Of a stretch of DNA of 64,000 bases, positions 15,601 to 27,600 are shown one piece after another. Each line of letters opens with the position of its first letter. Position 1 is the first letter of the stretch. The notes under the pieces were generated by a model. The model was given only the letters and a program-made list of their open reading frames with translations, ran no database searches and was not told where the DNA came from. The DNA comes from Anisakis pegreffii (taxonomy: Eukaryota; Nematoda; Chromadorea; Rhabditida; Anisakidae). The stretch is taken from contig JAPYMA010000804.1 of assembly GCA_035041965.1 (NCBI GenBank), positions 62,001-126,000 on the forward strand, given 5' to 3'. Both the position numbers and the translations under genes were made by a program.

Positions 15601-18600
15601 TCTTCTTATGCTTCGACGATTCTTTCTTATTCATCTCGGGAAACATCGATATTTCAATCAACAACTTCTCCTTAATTTTTCAAACATCAATAATCATAAA
15701 TGATAATGATCGCTTTAGCTTTCGAAAAATATCATTTATGGAATAAGCTAAGCAATAAAACTCTTGCTTACCACTTTTTGCTTTTTCTTTTCAGATGGAG
15801 TTTCTATATCTGAATCTCGGCCAAACAGCTCGATTGTGCTAAGATTTTTCTTTGATCTTTTTTTCATTTCTGGTTTCCCCTCTTTTTCCTTTTCTGTTTC
15901 ATCTATCCCTCTTTCTTTTTCTTGTTCTTTCAGCCTTTCGCGTTCACGCTCCTTTTGCTTCTCCAACCGTTCCTTTTCACGCTCACGTTCCTTTTCCTCT
16001 TTTTCCAAATCCCTTTCTTTGGACCTCTCCTTATTCTTATCTTTAATTCTCTCTTTTTTCTCATTTTTGCTACTACTACTACTATTACTGGTATGACTGA
16101 GGTCAGCGGCGACATTCAATGAGGATGAATGCTGTGTAAAAGATGCTCTTGAATGCTGTGTGGAATCGTCATCGTCATCTGTAGAGTATGCACCGAAGAC
16201 GTCGTCGAGCGATAGTGAGTGTGTGGTTGACGTTGTGTTCACTGATGTTTTTGAGGTGGCAAAGCTAGTCTGAAGAATTGGGAATTATTTTCGGATGCAT
16301 ACGGACTGCTGCATGAGACCAACAACACTGACCAATCGCGACATGGATGCATTTCAAAAAAAACACTCACCCGTTTTAAACTGTTACTGCCACTCACTTT
16401 TTTGGATGCAGTTGCAGATGACGTTGCGCTTGTGCTTAGTTGAACTCCTTTTCGCTTTGTACGTCTTCTCAAGTCGTCGTCACTTACCGATTCCTCACTA
16501 CTTTTCTCGTCCTGATAATACAACAACAATCAATCAATGTATCCATAAATTTACAACGATAACAATAATGTACATACGTCATCAGTTTCTGAATTATCAC
16601 TGTGTGTTGCGGTGAGCTGTTGTTTACGATGACCGGATTTTAGTGAACACTTTTTGTCAGTAGAATAATTCTTATTCTTCGATGAGCGATGTTGCTGACT
16701 GGAACCAACTGATGAGTGACCGTCCTCTGAATAGTCTTCATCAGGTGCACGACTCGTCGTTGTAGATAGACCTTAAATGCAGTGATCATTGCAAATACTA
16801 TCAGACCATAAGTCAATAATCGTACCTGTCCCTGCTGCACCACGGCTAGCACCCTCGTCGTTCTCCTCTGACGAACTCTCCAATTGCACGCGTTTCGCAC
16901 GCCTCTGAAAGCAAACCATCCTTACAGCATTTTTTCATGAAGTGTTATCGATACACTACAGAAACAAGAATGAGATTACCATTATTCACTTACTTCTTGC
17001 GCTGCTGTAATACTTTCGCACTGCAGCAACACCACCACCACAAGCTTACTGGGTGGTCTGCTGATGCATTGCAAAGCAATAATCTATGATTTTTAAATGG
17101 ACTACTCACTTGATTATTGCGTTTACTTTGTGTTTTTTCACGTAATATTTCGAGTGTTTTATTCTTCTTGGCTGCGTCGTCAGGTTTCATCGCAGACGAA
17201 CGTCGTTTGACACGATCGTACATAGAAAGGCCTAACGAGCCAGATGCAGCCTCTTCTAACATCAAACGCTGCATCTCGATATCGAACGACTGAAATTGAT
17301 TATTGCGTTTACTTTGTGTTTTTTATCGTTTACTTTGAAATTGAGTCAATAACTGAAATTCAATTCGCACAAATTTGCTGAATATTTATTTATTTATTTA
17401 ATCAGCAAATCAAATGTGAGTTATTTATCAAATCAAAAGTTAATCAGTTTATTTGATCAGCAAATTATTGCTGAATAAAACAAATCAAACAAAACTAACA
17501 TGAATATTAATTTGTTGATCAGAACTTGACGATTCACTTTCATCCGAATCACTTTCATCATCAGAATCTTTCAAAGCAGAAGCGTTACTATTATTCTTCC
17601 GTTGTTTCCTCTCCTTCTGCTTTTCTTTCCTCTTCCGTTCCTTTTCTTTTTGTTCACGTTTTTTACGTTCTTCTTCCTTAACTTTATTATTATTAACACT
17701 CATTTTACAGGGAATTATAGTCACAAGTGATTCGATCAGTTCTGCATTCGAACCTTTTTGGCTTTATTCACTGATTTCTCTTTTGATCTATCGCTGTTGT
17801 TGGTTTTGCTGCTGCCTCGTTGTTTTTCTTTATCATCTTTCGACTGTTGCTTCTTATCGCGACTAGCGCGATCAATGGTCGCTGTCGTATTCATATCTTT
17901 GTTTCGTTGGTGATGATGCTCTTTTGAATCGCGATTTTGCTGACTTTTCTGAAGAGAACAACTGTGAGAGACGATCAACTAACAAATCTATAACTAGTCC
18001 CGATTAAGCTCTAAACATAGTAATGTGTCTGCAAGTGTTTGCAGTTTTGTTTGTTGCACGTGGCATAATAACATAATAATAGTAATAGCAATAAATAATA
18101 ATAATACAAATCAACTAAAACTATTACGACAGTTCACCATAATCTTACTTGCACCTCTTTGAAGAATGAACTTCATTTATGCAAATTTGAAATGAAAGCA
18201 ATAAAATCTAACGTCATTATCCTTCTTATCCGCATTAACCGCACTATGATGACCATTGACACTGCTCTCAGTTTGTTCTCTTCTTCGATCCTTTTGACTA
18301 TCACGTGCTAATTTATCCTGCAAAATTGTTATTTTTAAAGAAATTATTTCATGGGATGATTTTCAATTGATACTTCATAAATTTAAAGATCTGCATAAAA
18401 CAAATAGAAACGTATAAATGAATTAATGATCAGAGAAACTAGGAGCGATTATTGGGAGTGGAAGCAGTTATTTGGACCTGAACGACTGGTTTGCCGATGC
18501 TAAAGACCCATTCGGTTACATGAACATTACTGGCTTACTACTGTCAACTGTTTCAAACGGCTATCATTGGACGCATGTTCAATCGATTACGCGCATCGCA

Positions 18601-21600
18601 TTATTCGATGTAAGAGAGTTGCCCTACTCGCCAAATCAATAACAGAAGTTAGGTTTTCATGAAGTCAGATGATTCCCCGCACTGTTATTGTTAGCTGCAT
18701 GGAATGATGCAAGGAAGAATGTGATATTGATGATAACAGAGAGGCATAAACTTGTCATGAGTTGTACCTGCTGATTAAATAGATGAGTAGATAATTGAGT
18801 AATCAACCACAAACAAACGAATAAACTAACCTTCTTTTCACCCCCATCCACGCCTTTGAAAATACCCCTTTCCGGTAGTGTTTCTGAATACGACGACGAT
18901 TTCTCCTGTTTCACATCACTTGATTCATCACATTTTGCTTTCTGCATAATTTGTCGCTTACGAATCTCTGATGTATCTTGAGCCTTAAAACAAGCAATCC
19001 ACATTGAAATAATCATCTACATATAGATTATAGGTAAGAAAACAATACCTGTTGGCGGAATAGATCACTTAGAGATTTGGTGTTGGAATCGTTATGTTTC
19101 GAGCGATCATTATGAGAAGATGAAGAAGAATGTTTTGAAGAGGATGTTAGAGAGGCGCGTTGCAACGATGCACTTTCACGAGCACTACTGCTGCTCACCT
19201 GAATTCGCAGTATTTTAGTAATAAAGAATACGAATACTATTAATACGAATACGAATAACCCCAACCTTATCCGCACCAGCGACATTCCCTTTAGCAGCAT
19301 TCGAAAGAGCAGTATCAGTATTGTGCGATGTTGCTGCTGAAATATGTGCAGATGAAGTGGTTTTTGGGATCAGTGTATCACACAATTTCAAGTTCACAGA
19401 CTCACAACTGGAAGGTTGTTGTTGTTGGAGTGTTGATGTGGTGGTCGACGAGAAATGATGCTTCGAACTCACTGCTGACTGCTGTGCTTTATTTGTGGCA
19501 CTAGCAGATGCAGTATTCAAAAGAAGTTGATTCGATGAAGTGCTGGCATGATGTGATAAGATCGTTGTCGTTGTTGGTGACGACGACAAGAATACAGCGC
19601 TCGAACACGATGGCGATGCTGCTAGCAATATCGATGGTGCTCCTCGCGTTCCTGATGAGCATTGTTGTCCTATCTAAAACAACGCATTTAGTGCTGGATT
19701 AGCGCTATCAACAATCAATTAAATGTTCACAAGAACTTACCATGGGGGGTGGCGGTGGAGGTGCACTGATAAATGCAGCAGTAGCAGCAGCAGCAGCAGT
19801 ATCAGACGAATGTGACTCCAAAGAAGTGGAAGGAACAGATGATGTCGACATGGACGGAGAAGGGAGTGGCAGTGGGGCTGGTGGCTGCGGGATAGGTGGG
19901 GGTGGCACACTGAAATTAGGCGGGAATGCAATTATGTGATGCATCTGCTGTTGCACGTAAGGCTTTTGCTGCTGAGACTGAACAGTGGCAGCAGATGATG
20001 AAGAAACATAGCTGGAGCCATGCCCAGGAGTTGTTGTTGATAACAAAGACGCAGAGGACAATGGTAACGTTGATGAACTGGCTGCAGCCGTTTGTTGCTT
20101 CAAAATTGCTGCGCTTGGTGGCATCGGAGGTTTTTTCAACGGTCCCGAAGCGGCACCACTTGCAAAAACTCCACTTGCAGTCGCCGCACCCGAAGCATTC
20201 ACCACCGCTGTAGTAGTGATTTGTGATGACACTGCTACTGTTGACGTACTAATACTCAAATTTGCTGATGTCACCGTACAGGTACCAAGCGCAGATGAAG
20301 AACTGCTGTTCGGTGTACTATAGAGTGCAGCATAACTTGTTGACGGAATCACCGCACAGCTTGTTGTTGCAGATGATTTGCTTAGAGCAACTGGATGAGC
20401 ATACTCGTCGACAGCAGTCGCAGTAGGAGGGGTATCGGTTATTGATGATATAGCCGCACTGGTTCGAGCAGTCTTCATCGGAGATAAGAATGGATCGGTA
20501 AAAGTTGTCGGTGATGATGTGCTCAATGAAGCAGAAGTGCCGTTAGCAGCACCAGCAGAAACTGCCACAACCGACGACTGGATAACGATCGACGAGCACG
20601 ATGCAGCTGAGGATGTGGTGGCTGATGACGTCTTGGCACGCAGTCTTTCTATCTCTTCCTCGAATTTATGAACACTCCGATTTGATGGTTTCCGTTGCTC
20701 ATAATCGAATTGCGTTGTACGCTTCGTCTTCTTAAAGATCATATTGTTGGATAAATCCAAAAAGAATAAGTCATCAATAAATAGGCAAACAACAACAAAC
20801 TAAATAAACAAACTTGAAATGTCTCATCAACATGTTGAAACTTTGCACCCAACGCAAAAATTCGCTCACGAAGCGCCGCATTTGAATCGGTTGAATTCAA
20901 CTCAACACCATCACCAAAAATATCGACGGTTGTCGACGATGACGATAATGGTGCTCCAGAAGGTAAAGGAACTGTGCTGCTAATAGCACTTGCTTGCGAT
21001 GATGACGGTTGAGTTGGTAATGGACCTGGGCAAGGAACAGAGAGTGATGCTGATAGGGTGGTTGTCGAAGCTGTAGCAGCTGAAGTTGTTAAAGCCCCAA
21101 CAGAGGTTATGCTATCGAAACAGTTAGCATTATTACTGAATGAGACACTTGAAAGACACTGTGTCGTATGCACCGCCGTGGTGGTATCAGGTGATAACAT
21201 AGCCTCTGATCCACTGGACACCGATCGTGAAACAGACGCATGATGAATCGCTTGCGGCATCCTGTTTGACAGGGCACCAATCGACGAGTTCGGTGGGGTG
21301 CAACTCAAACTTGCATCACCTGAAACTGTTTTCACGTTCATTATTCCATTCCTAGTTTTTTTCTTGACATGATCAAAATTTTTTCACTGCATATTTCAAG
21401 CTTCAATTCAAAGAGACTAACTGAAAGACAGACCTCCCAGAAGTGCACTGGATGTTGCCGTGCCAGCGCCAACTCCAGCCCGGCTGCACGATGCACTCTT
21501 TCTCGAATCCAATATATGCTGTGATACTTTCGTGGTCGAGGACGATGATCGACGGTGGTTACGAGCGCCATTCACCTGCTTATCCAACATACTCGCACCC

Positions 21601-24600
21601 GTTGTTGCTGTTGTTGAAGCCTGGGCTATCCCTGTGCTACTATTACTACTAGCACCACCCACCCGACCCATTTTCGAATCATACGCAAATTTTGGCAACG
21701 GTAAATTCAGATTTTGATTTGAGTGCTGATCGTAACAAGACGAAGAAGAGGAAGACAACGATGATGATCGCTGATTCTGAATGTGTTGTTGCTGCTGCAT
21801 TCGCGGGTCTTTTGCAGTGACGGATCCTTGGGCTTGCTCTAAGGGAATTGTATGCGGTGACTTTAATGCTTCATTACCCCATGGCCATCTGCTACGTTTT
21901 AGTGGCAATTGAGCAGTGGCCACAGCTAGTGGCGTTGTTGACGACTGCTGATGTTGATGCTGTGCCTGCCACAATGACGCTGGACACGATGCTGCTGCAG
22001 CTGCAGTCACATGATGATGTGGTGATGACTGCTCTCGATCCCTTTCGCGATGTTGTTCGGTCGATAACGAGCGTTGATTTGATGATGGGAAATGCGAAGA
22101 GGAACGTTGCTGTTGTGAGCATGAGCTGTTACTGTTATGACTATGGGCACTGCTACTGACGCCCTGATGAAATGCGTTTACTCGATTATTATCGGTGGTG
22201 GTCGTGTTGGCATGATTACGGAAACTGGGAACACCCGATTGAGCAGTTCCACTACTAAAGCTACTCAAATTTGTGGATGACGTTGTTATGCTGTTGCTGG
22301 TGGTGTGAGCTTGTTGTAGCGCTGAATCGAGCGCACTCAGCGATGACGCTACACCAGCTTTTGAGTGGTGCTGAATATGGTTCACGAGTGTATTCGCGAT
22401 CTCTTCGATATTGCTCTGAAATGAAACAATGACAAATCGTGATAACATCATACCATATCACGTTCACAATTCAAATACAAACCGCAATTAGATGTGTTGC
22501 TTCCGATGATCGCATCAACAAATCGTGCGATGAAGATGACTCACAAAATCCACTATCACGTGAATTACGATGATGAGTTTCCGTGCTATCTGCGCCACTT
22601 TCTTTAGAATGTCGTTCACTTAAAGTGCCTCCTCCTCCACCTAGAGCGTTGTCAAGATTATTATCGCCGAATAACAATAAGAATCATTAACAAACTACCT
22701 TTAACATTAGTGCTGTTCGAGGAAGAAACAGCAGCTGAATTGATACGTGTTGTTGATGAAGCATGCCTTTTATATGTATACGAGGATGAGGCTGGCTGTA
22801 ATAAAGTTACTCAGTTAGATATTTATGCAAACATTCGGTCAATTAATTCACAAGAAAGAAACAAAAGCTAAAGCCCACCAACCTGCTTTCGAGGCGATGG
22901 CAAATTATGATTGCCGTTGTTACTACTGTTATTATTGTTAGTACGAAGTGCTGAATTCTTTGAAGATGATGAAATAGCAATCGAATCATCTCGTTTAGTG
23001 TTAATTGATGATGTGTTGCTATTATTATTAGATGCGGTAATATGTGAATCTGATGAATCTGAATCGGTCGATGAAGAGGACGATGATGAACTTGAAGATG
23101 TTGATACGGATGTCGACGAGGATTGATCGTCCTCGTTTCGACGTGGCATACGTTCACGACGTCTTCGACATCTCAATCAACATACCACTTTTATTTATTT
23201 GTTCACTTTGAAGACGATACTCGCTCTGAGTGTCGTTTCCAAACAACAACAAAACATCATGATAGAGCCCTACATTTTACACTTGCGATATCTCAGTTAT
23301 TAATATTATTACAGATTATCACCAACCTATTGTATGTACATGAGTATCGAGATGAACGTGATGAATTTCTGACCGATTCTCGCTCAATGCTTCGTCGTCG
23401 TTTCGAAGAGGATAAACCATTAGAAGTGGATCGACGATAACAATCAACCCTACTAATACAGCAACAATAGCAGCTCACTCGAACAAAAAAAGCACTATCA
23501 ACTCAAACGCCATCACAAAACTATTCAAAAATTCTTGTCAGCGCACTCACCTTGATGTGTCTCTCAAATGAGAAGGTGGGTCGGGTGGAGGAGCTAATAG
23601 TGATGATGTTGACGGAACAACTGCTGCAGAAGACGCTGCCCCGGCTGAAGATGAAGATCCAGCGCCGAATGAAGAAGCAACTACTGTTGTTCCACTGGAA
23701 CTTAAATTCAGCTCAGATGTTGCCGCATTCGTACATAGCGCAGACGATGCAGCAGCAGTAGCGACCGTTGTTGTTGCAGATTCTTTATCAGCACGAAATT
23801 TGCGATCGACGAAATAATCGTGCAATTTCTCTGAGCAATAATCCACCGGAACATGCACGTCTCGCTTCTCGTCGTCATTCCAGAAAGTACTGAAGAGCGA
23901 CAGATATGACGATAATCAAGCTCAAATCAAGTTTCAATAAACAACCAACATCTGCTTCGTTTTGATCATGGTCAACGCTCGCTGAGCACTGTCATTACTG
24001 ACGAACAACAACAACGCCTCATTCCATCGTCGGTCATAAATCAGCTCATTGAACGTGTCAGTGAACGAGACCCGTATCTTCTCGCGAATGTAATCCTGCG
24101 AACAACTCGCCGGCAATCCACCAATCCAGATCTTATTCGTCACAATCGTCCGACCCCAATTCGTCTGTTAAAACATTCTCACTTATTACTCAAATTAATC
24201 AGCCATTACAATAATTAACAAAAAATGCTCTGAACCTTAAATTTGTTTTTACTCGTAATTCCCGCATGAGATCCTGAATTAGCAACACCACTAGATGCTG
24301 CTCCACCATTATAAGCGTTTATTGCGCGTACAACTGACTGGATGTCAGCGAACTGAATGAACGCAAATGGTGATGGACTTTCCCAATTTTTCACATCTGA
24401 AAAGCTCATTAACGATCAGTCGCAATAATATCACAGCAGCAATCAAGTAACCTACCAATATCGAGAATATGTCCAAAGTGACCGAAACGTACTCGCAGTG
24501 AATCGTCACTAACACGCCTTTCTAAACCTCCAACATACAGCGTTCTTGAAGCACGCGGTGCAAGTGCATCAACACATGACGTTGATGATGATGCCGTTGA

Positions 24601-27600
24601 GGAACTCTCCTTTAAACATCATTAAAATCCCGTAACTCGATCCAATGACACACCAAAATTTCAACAAAAAATTTAAGGATAATTATAAAGTTCAGTCCAT
24701 TAATTTCTTGACCACATTATTAGGATCCCAGCAGTCTGAACCACATAATTACTCATAATCAGCATGAAACCAACTTGACAGAATGGTAAATTTTCTCAGA
24801 AATGAGCATAAAAACATTGGTTAAATAGGATTATAAGAATGTACCTTTATAAAAGATCGTGAATAAGTTGAAGGAATGTTATTGATATCGTGTGATGAGG
24901 ACAACGACGATGTACTTGCAATATTATTACCACTGCTACTATTATTATTACTGTTATTATTGTTACTATTATTATTACTGTTATTATTATTATTAGTATT
25001 ACTGGTACCACTCGATGTTGTGGCGGTGAGCTGTGCACTCGGAATAACGAGTAAATTATTATACGCCTCTGTTACAGCCATAGGATTGGCTAGTTTTATC
25101 TTCAGTCGTAACCCCAACAAATGATGAACGTCATTCAATAATCGATCAACATCGGTCAACCTGAATTAAAAATATCGAGGCTATTAATAAAGCAAATTAT
25201 GCACGTGCACCATAACGATTAACGATGAAATGAACAACAAATTGACGAACCGTTGAAAAATGATCAACGCTTTACGTTGTTCCACAAAATTCGGTGCTAA
25301 TTCTGTCTCAAAGCCAATATGAACTAGTTTACCAAATTTTTTGAATGAATTCGTTAAAAACTCTCGCAGCGATGATTCACTTCGTGAAGAGGGTAAATTC
25401 GATACATATACACCTTCAACGAGAACATCAAATTACAAACATATAGAATCACAATCAACAATCAGTTTCTTGCTCGCAAAAGAAAATTTAAAAAAGTTTA
25501 AATCTGCTCTCAACGAATGAAATTCATTGGCGGAAAAATGTTGAGAATTTATGTGTTTGTGTTTATGCATGTAAATGTAGTCATTTTGAAGTAATTTCCT
25601 CGTTGTTCACATTCAAACACACCGTCTTGTCATCATTTCAAAGAAACGACTATTTACGATTAAGCATTTCTTGGCGATACCTAATCATTGCCCATTTCTC
25701 AACTACTCTTCACTGTCAACTAATATGCAGTACCGATAACGACAATGATAACAACCATAATAACAGCAGTGATAATAATGATAACAACCACTACTACTGC
25801 AATAATAATAACTGAACGTACCTTGCGCTGTTGGTGACAACTGTGTACATGTATTACTAGCATTATTATTATCATTATTATTACGATTAGTATGAGCACT
25901 AATATTCATAGATGACTGTGTATTTGTTGCATTGTTATCAGTACTGTTATTATTGCTATTAATATCATCATTTAATATAGTATTATTATTACCATTGATA
26001 TTATTATTCGCATCATTTAAATTATTATTGTCAACGCGTCGTGAATTAGATGTCGATGAATTAGGTAATTTAAGAACGGTTGAAGCCACAGTTGAAGATG
26101 GATGGTGGTGATGCAGTGATGTGCTACTGAAAACGATTACTATTATAACTTGTTCATATATAACATACTCTCGCACTCCGTTCAGACCGCGACTCCCGTT
26201 CTCTTTTCCTATCGATCAAAGATGCCACGAACTGGCCGCTTGTATCAAAAGATAAAAAGTACAGTTGAATAAGGAATCAATCTATCGACCTCGTCGATTC
26301 CTCTCTGACATCCTCAAATTTTCCCTTGCCCCAACAAGATGTTATGTGTCACTCAAAAATCATGTACACTCTCGCCATTCCGATTCGACACAGCACTTCC
26401 ACGCGGCTAATTTGTATTCAATTTCAGCGCACCTTCAATGCAAATTTAGTCTTGATCAGAACTTTTTTTTTGCTATTTCAAAATGAGCAATATCGCTGGC
26501 TGTTGGCATGGAGGAGCGGTAGTCGATTTGTGCGATCAAATCTTTTAGGGACTGAAATTCATGAGGTCGATGTGAAGGTAGTGTTTAATGTGTGTGGTAG
26601 CTGCACTGGAAAGTTCAGCAGATCACATACTCAAAACTGTAACGCTTAAACTGGATACTCGTTCAGTTTTGAAGTGAGCATGCGTTAAGACTCAAAAAAA
26701 GACGTAAACTCAAAAACATCACAGACTAAAAACGAAAAAATAAAATCAGTTAGCAAACCCCAAGGAATTTCTAGGCTAGAGTGTAATTCAATTTTCTAGT
26801 GCTACTCCTACATGCAAACTATTGGTGGAGTAGCCTAGCTCAAGGAAAACGGACCGAACAAGCACCATATTTCTGTGGGCATGCATAAGAATACGAGCTG
26901 TAGCTCATATTCTTACGCGTTATGCACGTATTCGTATTCTTAGCTAGGGTGGAAGACATAATGCAGCAACTAGTGATCAAAAATCCAACAAATCATGCAT
27001 CAGACAGATTGTTGCTCATGCAGACACAGCGATATCGTTATCAGCAACTGCACTAGTGAAGGAAGAATTAGACTCAGACTGAAGAAATGAACAGAGAAAG
27101 ACCAATAACAAAACGGGAATGGATAGAGCTGAGATCGGAGACATAAAATGAGTCAAGAACAATGAGAAGGCATTACGTAATGTAAGACAGGCATTGATTT
27201 AAAGTAAAAACAGACCAACTGTATGAAGCATTCCTTCCGTGGCTTCTAACAAACTTCAGCAGTAATGAATCAAAATGAAATTTTCTCCTGCCCCCCGTCC
27301 TTGCCTACCGTCTTTCAATGAAACATAATCGATCAGCAACAACCACAAAGAGCAGCAAATGAAGGGACAAGTTTAATTTATCGTCATAAATCACAACTAC
27401 CTTAAGCTCGGCGAATCCCGACTTGAATCGGATGACTCAGATGAACGTGGTGAGCGTCGAGATCGTCGTGAATTCCGCGATTCACCACCATTGCGCCTGA
27501 AAATATGCAGTTATGAATATGCTGCTGCTTATTCGTATAACAAGCATGAATTTTTAAGGGGCGCTAGCTCGATTTGGAGCAATAGAGTATACTAATGAAT

